NCBI GenBank assembly: GCA_019243975.1
Contig: JAFATL010000341.1
Span: 1 to 6,614 of the forward strand
Direction of reading: 5' to 3'
DNA: 6,614 bases
From: Actinomycetota bacterium
GTDB taxonomy: Bacteria; Actinomycetota; Acidimicrobiia; Acidimicrobiales; JAFATL01
Under the pieces are notes generated by a model that was given only the letters and a program-made list of their open reading frames with translations, was not told the origin of the DNA and made no database searches. Numbering within the stretch: position 1 is the first letter of the stretch; each line of letters opens with the position of its first letter. Of the stretch, positions 1-5,192 are shown piece after piece. A program made the position numbers and the translations under genes.

Positions 1-844
1 GGTCGGGTAAGCCGCCGACGGGCGCCCGGTCGAAGAACGGATCGAGGGCGGCGAGGACGTCGAAGTCGTCGGGCAGCCCGTTGATCAAGCGGTGGATTGC
101 CTCGACCGTCAGCTCGTCGTCGACCAGCTCGACGATGTAGGCCATGAGGAAGTCGTAGTCGCCGGCCGTGTCGCCGTTGGCGGCCCGCCGCTCGTCCCGA
201 TAGGCCAGCGCGGTTTCGAAGCGGTGATGGCCGTCGGCGATCACGACGGGAGCCGACGCCACCGTGTCGCTGATGGCGCTGAGTTGCTCGGGATCGCTGA
301 CCCGCCAGAGCTGGTGGCGCACGCCGTCGTCGTCGACGGCCTCGGCGTCGGCGGGTCCGTCGACGGCGGTGAGCTTGGCCAGACCGGGTGCCATCGACAG
401 CCCCCACACGGGTGAGAGGTTGGCCTGGGCGGCCCGCAGCAGGTTGAGCCGGTCGTCCTTGGGCTTCGACATGGTGCGCTCGTGGGGCAACACGTCGCCC
501 TCGCCCGGCTTCGACAGTTCGAGGGCGCCGAGCACGCCGGTGGTGTGCCGGGGCCGGCCGTGCTCGTCGGCGAACTCCATGCGGTAGACGTAGAACGACG
601 GAGCGTCGTCGCGCACGAGCACGCCCGTCGCCCGCCACTGGTCGAGCAGGGCTTGGGCGGCGGCGTAACGGTCGAGGGTGCCATCGGGCTGGGGCAGCTC
701 GACGCGCACCGAGTTGAAGGCGTTGCGCTCCTCGAGCCGCTTGCGCTCGGGCTCGTCGATCACGTCGTAGGGCGGCGAGATGACCTCGTCGAGCGGGAGG
801 TCGGAGGAGTAGCGCAGGCCGGCGAACGGTTCGAAGCGAGGCAC
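1..844 (-). CDS. DUF1015 family protein, C-terminus cut by window edge
   Basis: The gene is read leftward from a GTG at 844-842 and stays open to the window edge, giving 281 codons; family members are usually about 400 residues, so roughly the last third is missing. Hallmarks seen are an N-terminal FEPFAGLRY (4-12), PPYDVI (24-29), HERT (121-124) followed by DDRLNLLRA (130-138), SPVWGL (144-149), and the strongest one, VIADGHHRFETALAYR (201-216). These identify the DUF1015 family (Pfam PF06245 from memory), whose biochemical role is not established. The DGHHR box superficially resembles the GxHR nucleotide-binding box of the ParB/sulfiredoxin fold; that is only a motif comparison. The protein looks cytosolic, with no signal peptide or membrane segment. 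GTG is the only sensible start, since FEPFAGLRY follows at once. No Shine-Dalgarno precedes it, so leaderless translation is possible. The gene diverges from the HAD phosphatase with 19 bases between starts. Family is confident; function is unknown. Confidence 0.9.
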   Translation of the reverse strand, partial: MPRFEPFAGLRYSSDLPLDEVISPPYDVIDEPERKRLEERNAFNSVRVELPQPDGTLDRYAAAQALLDQWRATGVLVRDDAPSFYVYRMEFADEHGRPRHTTGVLGALELSKPGEGDVLPHERTMSKPKDDRLNLLRAAQANLSPVWGLSMAPGLAKLTAVDGPADAEAVDDDGVRHQLWRVSDPEQLSAISDTVASAPVVIADGHHRFETALAYRDERRAANGDTAGDYDFLMAYIVELVDDELTVEAIHRLINGLPDDFDVLAALDPFFDRAPVGGLPD

Positions 845-848
845 GCCG

Positions 849-854
849 TAGTGT
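849..854 (+). promoter_or_regulatory. Probable -10 box of a leaderless promoter for the HAD phosphatase
   Basis: TAGTGT fits the TANNNT -10 consensus of actinobacterial promoters and sits 9 nt before the ATG at 864. There is no GGAG-like ribosome binding site between it and the ATG, so transcription probably starts at or next to the start codon. No convincing -35 element is visible; that region lies inside the divergent DUF1015 gene. Confidence 0.45.
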
Positions 855-857
855 CTA
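852..857 (-). promoter_or_regulatory. Possible weak -10 box for the DUF1015 gene
   Basis: On the minus strand TAGACA lies 7 nt before the GTG start of the DUF1015 gene. It shares the TAG of the other boxes in this window but lacks the final T of a TANNNT -10 element. There is no Shine-Dalgarno in the 19-base gap, so a leaderless transcript is plausible. It overlaps the proposed -10 box of the divergent phosphatase gene. Weak support. Confidence 0.25.
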
Positions 858-863
858 GCCGCA

Positions 864-1607
864 ATGACCTGGGTGCTCGATTGCGATGGCGTGCTGTGGC
901 TGGCGGAGGCGGCGGTGCCGGGCGCGGCCAACGCGGTGGCGGAGCTGCGCGCCGCCGGGCAACGCGTGGTCTTCATCAGCAACAACTCGTCGCCGACGGT
1001 GAGCGAGTACGTCACCAAGCTGCAGGGCATGGGCATCACCGCCACCGAGGCCGACCTGATCACCTCGGCCCAGGCGGCGGCCAGCATGCTCGAGCCGGGC
1101 GCCACCGCCCTGGTGTGCGCGGGCGTGGGCGTGGAAGAGGCCATGCAACGCCGGGGCGTGCGCATCGTGCGCAGCGGGCGGGCCGACGCCGTGGTGGTGG
1201 GGTTCCACCGTGACTTCGACTTCGACCGGCTCACGGCCGCGTTCCGGGCCGTGCAGGCCGGCGCCCGCCTCATCGGTACCAATGACGACGCCACCTACCC
1301 GACAGCCGCCGGCCCACTCCCGGGCGGAGGCTCCCTTCTGGCTGCCGTCGCCTACGCCTCCGGGGCGAAGGCCGAAGTGGCGGGCAAGCCGTTCGACCCC
1401 ATGGCCACGCTCATCCGCGAACGGGTGGGCCCGGTCGACACCGTGGCCGGTGATCGCCCGTCGACCGACGGGCGCCTGGCCGTGCGCTTGGGGGCGCGTT
1501 TCGCCTTGGTGCTGAGCGGGGTGACAACCGAGCGCGACCTGCCGGTGACCCCCACGCCCGACGTGGTCGGTGCCGACCTCTCGGCCGTCGTGAGCCAGCT
1601 GAGCTAG
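864..1607 (+). CDS. HAD superfamily subfamily IIA phosphatase
   Basis: This 247-residue protein has the full set of HAD hydrolase motifs. Motif I is DCDGVLW (6-12), with nucleophile D6 and acid/base D8. Motif II is VVFISNNSS (35-43), with S39. The motif III lysine is K175 in VAGKPFD, and motif IV is GDRPSTD (196-202), with D197 and D202 binding Mg2+. TNDDATYP (139-146) lies in the C2-type cap region typical of the NagD / p-nitrophenylphosphatase / phosphoglycolate phosphatase group (subfamily IIA). It should hydrolyse small phosphomonoesters in the cytosol. By position upstream of tlyA-nadK-recN it corresponds to M. tuberculosis Rv1692, reported as a glycerol-3-phosphate phosphatase; substrate here is inferred, not shown. 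As I recall Rv1692 is about 350 residues, so a C-terminal extension would be absent here. The start at ATG 864 puts motif I at residue 6 as expected. Its stop lies 7 bases from that of the convergent rhomboid gene. Confidence 0.92.
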   Translation: MTWVLDCDGVLWLAEAAVPGAANAVAELRAAGQRVVFISNNSSPTVSEYVTKLQGMGITATEADLITSAQAAASMLEPGATALVCAGVGVEEAMQRRGVRIVRSGRADAVVVGFHRDFDFDRLTAAFRAVQAGARLIGTNDDATYPTAAGPLPGGGSLLAAVAYASGAKAEVAGKPFDPMATLIRERVGPVDTVAGDRPSTDGRLAVRLGARFALVLSGVTTERDLPVTPTPDVVGADLSAVVSQLS

Positions 1608-1618
1608 CTCGACCTCAG
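1599..1618. terminator. Short dyad between convergent stops, possible weak bidirectional terminator
   Basis: A perfect 10-bp palindrome, GAGCTAGCTC at 1601-1610, contains the phosphatase stop TAG. An alternative outer stem pairs CTGAG (1599-1603) with CTCAG (1614-1618), which covers both the phosphatase stop and the rhomboid stop (minus strand TGA at 1617-1615). There is no T tract on either side, so it is not a classical intrinsic terminator. Confidence 0.2.
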
Positions 1619-2403
1619 AAGGCGGGCCGGGGCGAGGGCCGCAGATGGGGCTTGGTCGTCATGCGCCAGATCAAGCCGATGATGGCGCCGAACACGAAGC
1701 CGCCGACGTGGGCCGTCCACGCCACGCCCGAACTGGGGCTGGTGAAGAACTGCAGCACGAACCAGAACACCAGCAACCACTTCGCCTGGAGATCGCGGAA
1801 GAACACGATGAAGCCGAGAAAGATCAGCGAGCGAATGCGCACGTTGGGGAACAGGACGAGGTAGGCGCCCATCACGCCGGCGATCGCACCCGACGCGCCG
1901 ATCATCGGCACGGTGCCGTGAGGATCGAGGGCGACGAACGTCGCCGTGGCCGCCAGGCCGGCCGCCAGGTAGAAGATCAGGTAGCGGATGGAGCCGGCGC
2001 GGTCTTCGATGTTGTTGCCGAAGATCCACAGGAACAGCATGTTTCCGGCCAGGTGCAGGATGCTCCCGTGCAGGAACATCGAGTACAGCACGGCCAGGTA
2101 GATGTTCTTGTTGGGGAACACCTCTTGCGTCGGCGGTTCGACGTCGCAGTGGTTGGTGTCGCCCGAGCTCAGCGTGGCGTCGACCTCGTCGGCGGTCAGC
2201 GGGCGACCCCGCACCAACTCGCACGGAATGGCGGCGTGGGCGAACGTGAACTTGAGCTCGGCCCCCGAGTTGTCCTTCTGTTGCACCAGCACCTGCTGCC
2301 CGCTCGGTTGCACCAGGAAGTAGATGGCGGCGCAGGCGATGATGATCCCGAGCGTCACCCACGCGCGGCGGGACGTGGGGTTGTAGTCCTTGAGGGGGAT
2401 CAC
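1615..2403 (-). CDS. Rhomboid family intramembrane serine protease
   Basis: This 262-residue integral membrane protein cleaves substrates within or near their transmembrane helices. The rhomboid core is complete: H112 in FLHGSILHLAGN, with the HxxxN pair H117/N121; the catalytic serine S171 in GASG (169-172) followed by AIAGVMGAYLVLFPN; and the catalytic histidine H232 in AHVGGFVFG. IFGNNIED (127-134) after the second core helix is also typical. Hydrophobic stretches lie near 14-31, 103-128, 138-158, 166-186, 192-202, 208-222 and 229-247, so six or seven membrane helices. A polar segment of about 70 residues (32-100) between the first helix and the core should lie outside the cytoplasm; it holds two cysteines, C61 and C86, that could form a disulfide (inference). 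The GTG at 2403 is the only usable start, because an in-frame TAG lies just upstream. No Shine-Dalgarno is present. Substrates cannot be predicted. Confidence 0.95.
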   Translation of the reverse strand: MIPLKDYNPTSRRAWVTLGIIIACAAIYFLVQPSGQQVLVQQKDNSGAELKFTFAHAAIPCELVRGRPLTADEVDATLSSGDTNHCDVEPPTQEVFPNKNIYLAVLYSMFLHGSILHLAGNMLFLWIFGNNIEDRAGSIRYLIFYLAAGLAATATFVALDPHGTVPMIGASGAIAGVMGAYLVLFPNVRIRSLIFLGFIVFFRDLQAKWLLVFWFVLQFFTSPSSGVAWTAHVGGFVFGAIIGLIWRMTTKPHLRPSPRPAF

Positions 2404-2412
2404 GCGAGCATC

Positions 2413-2418
2413 ACGCTA
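2413..2418 (-). promoter_or_regulatory. Probable -10 box of a leaderless promoter for the rhomboid gene
   Basis: On the minus strand TAGCGT (TANNNT type) ends 9 nt before the GTG start at 2403, the same spacing as for the phosphatase gene. No ribosome binding site lies between. It shares bases 2417-2418 with the oppositely directed box of the DUF885 gene, so the two polymerase sites would be mutually exclusive. Confidence 0.45.
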
Positions 2419-2422
2419 GCTT
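2417..2422 (+). promoter_or_regulatory. Probable -10 box of a leaderless promoter for the DUF885 gene
   Basis: TAGCTT (TANNNT type) lies 7 nt before the GTG start at 2430, the spacing expected if transcription starts at the first base of the start codon. The bases in between (CCTTCCC) have no Shine-Dalgarno character. It forms the right half of a GCTAGC palindrome (2415-2420) shared with the divergent rhomboid box. No clear -35 element. Confidence 0.5.
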
Positions 2423-2429
2423 CCTTCCC

Positions 2430-3920
2430 GTGAATCGCCGTCTCCGCGCGATCTGCGACCTCGACGTTGCCACCATGCGCGAGTACGTCGGGTTGCACGA
2501 CCTCTACGACGGCGTGGTGCAGGACCTGTCGCCGGCGGGGGTGACGGCCGGCGTCGCCCGCCTGGGTGAAGGCGAGCCCGAGGCCGACCCGTACGACGAC
2601 GCACAGTTGCGGGCATACGAGCGGGGGGTCACCACCGCCCTCGGCGACCTGGAAGATCATCGCCGCAACCCGCTGTGGCATCTCGCCAACCTCGACGTCG
2701 CCTGCTACGACCGCGAGTACGCGCCGGCAGAGGAGCGGGCGGCGGCGCGGCGGCGGCACCTGGCGGCGTGGCCGGACGCGGTGGACGCAGCCATCGAGGC
2801 GCTCGATCGCGTGCCCGCGGCCGTGGCCGAGGCACTGCTCCCGGGTGTCCGGGGCTTGGCCGAAGGCGTGGATGACGAGGCGGCCCGCGCGGCACAGCAG
2901 CGCTTCCAGGCCCGCGTGGAGGAGGCGGCGCGGTCAGGCGATCCCGACGCGTCGCTGGGTGCGGGCGCCTTGGCCCGGCTGATGGGCGACCCGGAGGCAC
3001 TGGCGGTGGACCTCGGTCGCCTGGCTGTGCAGGCCGATGGGGAACGCGACCGGTTGCTGGCCATGTTGCGCGACGCGTGCGAGCAGCTCGAGCCCGGTGT
3101 GCCGCTTACCGAGGTGGTGGCGGGCATGACCGCCGATCACGCCCCCGACATCGACACCGTGTACGCCGAGGCGCGGGCACTCATCGACGAGGCGACCGCG
3201 TTCACCGTCGAACGTGACCTCCTGCGCGATCTCGGCGGTGAGTGCCGCGTGGGTCCGGCCCCGCCCTCGCGCCGGTGGGCAATGGCGATGATGTCGGGCG
3301 CGGCGCCCTTCGAGCCCGACGCGCCCAGCTGGTACTACATCAGCCCGCCCGATCCCGAGTGGTCCGCCGAGGATCGTGAGTCGTGGCTGGCCGTGTTCAA
3401 CCGGACCACGCTGCCGGCCATCACCGTGCACGAGGTGACGCCGGGCCACTTCGCCCACGCCCGCATGATCCGCCTGACCACCAGTGACGTGCGTCGCGCC
3501 TTGCAGCCGCTGGCGTTCGTCGAGGGATGGGCCCACTACGTCGAGGAGCTGTTCGCCGAGGAGGGCTTCCGCCATGGCGACCCTCGCTACGTCGCGGGCA
3601 TGTGCATCGAGGCGCTCATCCGCGTCACCCGTCTGGCGGTGGCCATCGGCGTGCACACGGGCGCCATGACCATGGACGACGCGGTGGCCCGCTTCGAGCA
3701 GGACGCCTTCCTCACCGGCGAGGCGGCGCGCAGCGAGGCGGGGCGGGCCACCTACGACCCGGCCTACGGCCGCTACACGTGGGGGAAGCTGGCGATCCGC
3801 GAGGCACGCGACGAGGCCAGGCGGCGGTGGGGGAGCGGCTACACGCACCGCCGCTTCCACGACGCCCTGCTCGGGCTCGGCTCGCCCGCCCTGGGCTTGC
3901 TCGGCAACGCCCTGGGCTGA
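2430..3920 (+). CDS. DUF885 family protein, putative zinc metallopeptidase
   Basis: This 496-residue protein carries the signature of DUF885: HEVTPGH at 334-340, the HExxPGH variant of a zinc-binding HExxH-like helix, then EGWAHYVEEL (365-374), where E365 is the likely third zinc ligand. A conserved end follows, with YTWGKLAIREAR (449-460) and FHDALLGLGSP (476-486). Family members are predicted metallopeptidases, but the substrate of this one is not known. The N-terminus aligns with the family start: YVGLHDLYDGVVQDLSPAGV (19-38) corresponds to the usual ATxLGxHxxDxxLxDxS region, so the short leader before it is probably complete. Unlike many bacterial DUF885 proteins it has no lipoprotein or secretion signal, so it should be cytosolic. 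The start is GTG at 2430, with no ribosome binding site. It ends 61 bases before the phasin-like gene, with a GC-rich hairpin at the stop, and probably has its own promoter. It is slightly shorter than typical members (about 550-600). Confidence 0.92.
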   Translation: MNRRLRAICDLDVATMREYVGLHDLYDGVVQDLSPAGVTAGVARLGEGEPEADPYDDAQLRAYERGVTTALGDLEDHRRNPLWHLANLDVACYDREYAPAEERAAARRRHLAAWPDAVDAAIEALDRVPAAVAEALLPGVRGLAEGVDDEAARAAQQRFQARVEEAARSGDPDASLGAGALARLMGDPEALAVDLGRLAVQADGERDRLLAMLRDACEQLEPGVPLTEVVAGMTADHAPDIDTVYAEARALIDEATAFTVERDLLRDLGGECRVGPAPPSRRWAMAMMSGAAPFEPDAPSWYYISPPDPEWSAEDRESWLAVFNRTTLPAITVHEVTPGHFAHARMIRLTTSDVRRALQPLAFVEGWAHYVEELFAEEGFRHGDPRYVAGMCIEALIRVTRLAVAIGVHTGAMTMDDAVARFEQDAFLTGEAARSEAGRATYDPAYGRYTWGKLAIREARDEARRRWGSGYTHRRFHDALLGLGSPALGLLGNALG

Positions 3921-3929
3921 GCCCTGGGC
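3888..3929 (+). repeat. Three copies of the 9-mer GCCCTGGGC
   Basis: GCCCTGGGC occurs at 3888-3896, 3909-3917 and 3921-3929. The first two encode Ala-Leu-Gly within the last residues of the DUF885 protein, and the third lies just past its stop. Each copy is palindromic except for its central T, so adjacent copies can pair with one another. Confidence 0.75.
3909..3929 (+). terminator. GC-rich hairpin over the DUF885 stop, possible terminator
   Basis: Two GCCCTGGGC copies flank the stop TGA. They can fold into a stem with GGGCT (3914-3918) pairing AGCCC (3920-3924), then one T-T mismatch, then GCCC (3909-3912) pairing GGGC (3926-3929). The apical loop is very tight. No T tract follows, so it is either a U-less terminator of the kind proposed for high-GC bacteria or just a stable 3' end structure. 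Confidence 0.3.
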
Positions 3930-3969
3930 AGCGGAAACAGGCGATTGGGCCAGGCCAGAGGGGTTCCCA

Positions 3970-3975
3970 TAGAGT
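3970..3975 (+). promoter_or_regulatory. Probable -10 box driving the phasin-tlyA-nadK-recN operon
   Basis: TAGAGT (TANNNT type) lies 6 nt before the ATG at 3982, again too close to allow a ribosome binding site, so the operon transcript is probably leaderless. A poor -35 candidate, TTGGGC, lies at 3945-3950 with a 19-bp spacer. The nearest purine-rich stretch (AGAGGGG around 3957-3963) is about 18 nt from the ATG, too far to act as a Shine-Dalgarno. The 61-base gap before this gene is the only sizeable non-coding space in the right half of the window. Confidence 0.5.
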
Positions 3976-3981
3976 TCTCCC

Positions 3982-4344
3982 ATGCCGGAGAACGAAACGC
4001 TCAAGCGCTACCTCGACGCGGGGATGGCCTTCACCCAGCTCACCCGGGCCCGGGCCGAGGAGATCGTGAAGGACCTCGTCAAGCGAGGTGAGCTCCGGCG
4101 GGAGCAGGTCCAGGAACAGGTGGACGAGCTCCTCGACCGCAGTCGGCAGAACACCGAGATGCTCGTGGGCGTGGTCCGCAAGGAGATCGCCGACCAGCTC
4201 GGCAACCTGGGCTTGGCCACCAAGGAGGACATCAAGCGCCTCGAGGCCAAGATCGCGGGCAAGGCACCCAGCGCGGCCACGGCGACCAAGGCCCCGGCCA
4301 AGAAGTCCACGGCCGCGGCCAAGAAGGCGGTCAAGAAAGCCTGA
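3982..4344 (+). CDS. Phasin-like coiled-coil protein with Lys/Ala-rich tail
   Basis: This small 120-residue soluble protein has two parts. Residues 5-91 are highly charged and helical, with the pattern of the phasin / polyhydroxyalkanoate granule-associated protein family (PhaI/PhaF type): YLDAGMAFTQLTRARAEEI (10-28), a LVKRGELRREQVQEQVDELL block (32-51), and LATKEDIKRLEAKI (78-91). Residues 94-120 are almost only Lys, Ala, Thr, Ser and Pro (8 Lys in 27), repeating motifs like KAPAKK and AAAKKAVKKA, similar to the histone H1-like tail of PhaF, which binds DNA. Whether this organism makes PHA cannot be told from the window, and such proteins occur widely in actinobacteria without a proven storage role. 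It is the first gene of the operon. Its TGA (4342-4344) overlaps the proposed CTG start of tlyA. The position matches a small uncharacterised gene, Rv1693, upstream of tlyA in M. tuberculosis, but homology is not shown here. Confidence 0.72.
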   Translation: MPENETLKRYLDAGMAFTQLTRARAEEIVKDLVKRGELRREQVQEQVDELLDRSRQNTEMLVGVVRKEIADQLGNLGLATKEDIKRLEAKIAGKAPSAATATKAPAKKSTAAAKKAVKKA

Positions 4345-5162
4345 CGACGCGCCGGCGCCTCGACGCCGAGATGGTGCGGCGGGGGCTCGTGCCGACGCGT
4401 GAGCAAGCGCAGGACGCCATCGCGGCCGGCAGTGTGCTGGTGGCCGGCGCAGTGGCGACGAAGGCAGCGCGCATGGTCGCGGCCGCCGAGCCCGTCGAGG
4501 TGCTCGGGCCCGCGCCCCGGTTCGTCAGCCGGGGCGGTGTGAAGCTCGACGCCGCGCTGGCGCGGTTCGGCGTCGACGTGACCGGCAAGGATGCCCTCGA
4601 CGCGGGCGCCAGCACGGGTGGGTTCACCGATTGCCTGTTGCAGCGCGGCGCCGCGTCCGTCGTGGCCATCGACGTCGGTCGGGGCCAGTTGCACGAGCGC
4701 CTGCGCCGCGACCCGCGCGTGCGCGTCATGGAGCAGACGAATGTGCGCCACCTCGAGGCGGCCGACGTCGACGGGTCGCCGTTCGCGGTCGTCACCGTCG
4801 ACCTGTCGTTCATCTCCCTCGCCACCGTGGCCCCGGCTGTCGTCGACCGCCTCGCCGCGCCGGGGGCGGACGTGGTGGCACTGGTCAAGCCCCAGTTCGA
4901 GGCGGGACGCAAGGAGGTGGCCCGAGGCAAGGGCGTCGTGCGAGACCCAGAGGTCTGGGCCGACGTGCTCGCCCGCACCCGCTCCGCACTCTCCGAGCAG
5001 GGAGCCGCGATGATGGATGTCATGGTGTCGCCCCTCCTGGGGGCCGACGGCAACGTCGAGTTCCTCGCCCGCTTCCTGGCCCACGCCGCATCGACGGGCG
5101 CGGACGTCAACCTCGACCAGGTGGTGGCCGAGGCCGTGGCACTCGTAGCGGAGCGAAGCTGA
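4341..5162 (+). CDS. tlyA: TlyA family rRNA 2'-O-methyltransferase, probable CTG start
   Basis: TlyA uses S-adenosylmethionine to 2'-O-methylate cytidines in 16S and 23S rRNA; in mycobacteria this confers capreomycin sensitivity. An N-terminal S4 RNA-binding domain (about 4-54) precedes a Rossmann methyltransferase domain. The SAM-binding motif is DAGASTGGFTDCLLQRGA (87-104). The K-D-K-E catalytic tetrad is K68 (SRGGVKL), D154 (DLSFIS), K183 (LVKPQFE) and E240 (GNVEF), nearly the same numbering as recalled for the M. tuberculosis enzyme (K69, D154, K182, E238). I place the start at CTG 4341. The S4 domain begins TTRRRLDAEMVRRGL, matching residues 2-16 of M. tuberculosis TlyA (ARRARVDAELVRRGL), and no ATG, GTG or TTG lies in frame between 4263 and 4370. 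Starting at ATG 4371 would remove ten conserved residues. The CTG overlaps the phasin stop as CTGA, so translational coupling is likely. The 3' end is part of a tandem duplication. Confidence 0.93.
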   Translation: MTTRRRLDAEMVRRGLVPTREQAQDAIAAGSVLVAGAVATKAARMVAAAEPVEVLGPAPRFVSRGGVKLDAALARFGVDVTGKDALDAGASTGGFTDCLLQRGAASVVAIDVGRGQLHERLRRDPRVRVMEQTNVRHLEAADVDGSPFAVVTVDLSFISLATVAPAVVDRLAAPGADVVALVKPQFEAGRKEVARGKGVVRDPEVWADVLARTRSALSEQGAAMMDVMVSPLLGADGNVEFLARFLAHAASTGADVNLDQVVAEAVALVAERS

Positions 5163-5192
5163 TGGCATTCGTAGCGGAGCGGGGCTGATGGC
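5137..5192 (+). repeat. 26-bp tandem duplication spanning the tlyA/nadK junction
   Basis: Bases 5137-5162 are repeated at 5163-5188 with three substitutions (5142 C/5168 T, 5156 A/5182 G, 5157 A/5183 G), and a third partial copy TGGC follows at 5189-5192. Each full copy holds a GGAG ribosome-binding-like element (5150-5153 and 5176-5179) 8 nt before an ATG, and a TGATG stop-start overlap (5160-5164 and 5186-5190). The first copy encodes the last residues of TlyA, the second separates TlyA from NadK. Confidence 0.9.
5162..5188 (+). other. 8-codon mini-ORF between tlyA and nadK
   Basis: ATG at 5162 overlaps the tlyA TGA and opens a frame encoding MAFVAERG, which ends in a TGA (5186-5188) overlapping the nadK ATG. 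Its sequence copies the TlyA C-terminus (ALVAERS), because it arose from the 26-bp duplication. It has a GGAG 8 nt upstream, so ribosomes could translate it and reinitiate at nadK. It is unlikely to be a functional peptide in itself; a coupling relay is the more likely role. Confidence 0.4.

Noticed and set aside
2400..2411. Three-codon ATG mini-ORF overlapping the rhomboid GTG start on the minus strand
   Set aside because: The ATG lies one base after the proposed -10 box and so would be upstream of the transcript start. It is more likely coincidental.
1645..2433. Long open frame on the plus strand opposite the rhomboid gene
   Set aside because: Its translation is rich in His, Arg, Gln and Val with no recognisable domain, while the opposite strand encodes a full rhomboid core. 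It is a by-product of high GC.
2934..4004. 356-codon open frame opposite DUF885
   Set aside because: It spans both the end of DUF885 and the following promoter, and lacks any motif. The plus-strand frame carries HExxPGH and the family C-terminus.
4261..4341. Lys/Ala-coding repeats at the end of the phasin-like gene as a DNA repeat element
   Set aside because: The repetition follows from AAG and GCC codons of the basic tail; there is no regular period.
4371..5162. tlyA starting at ATG 4371
   Set aside because: It would cut off the conserved beginning of the S4 domain (TTRRRLDAE), which is present in frame just upstream and aligns with known TlyA.
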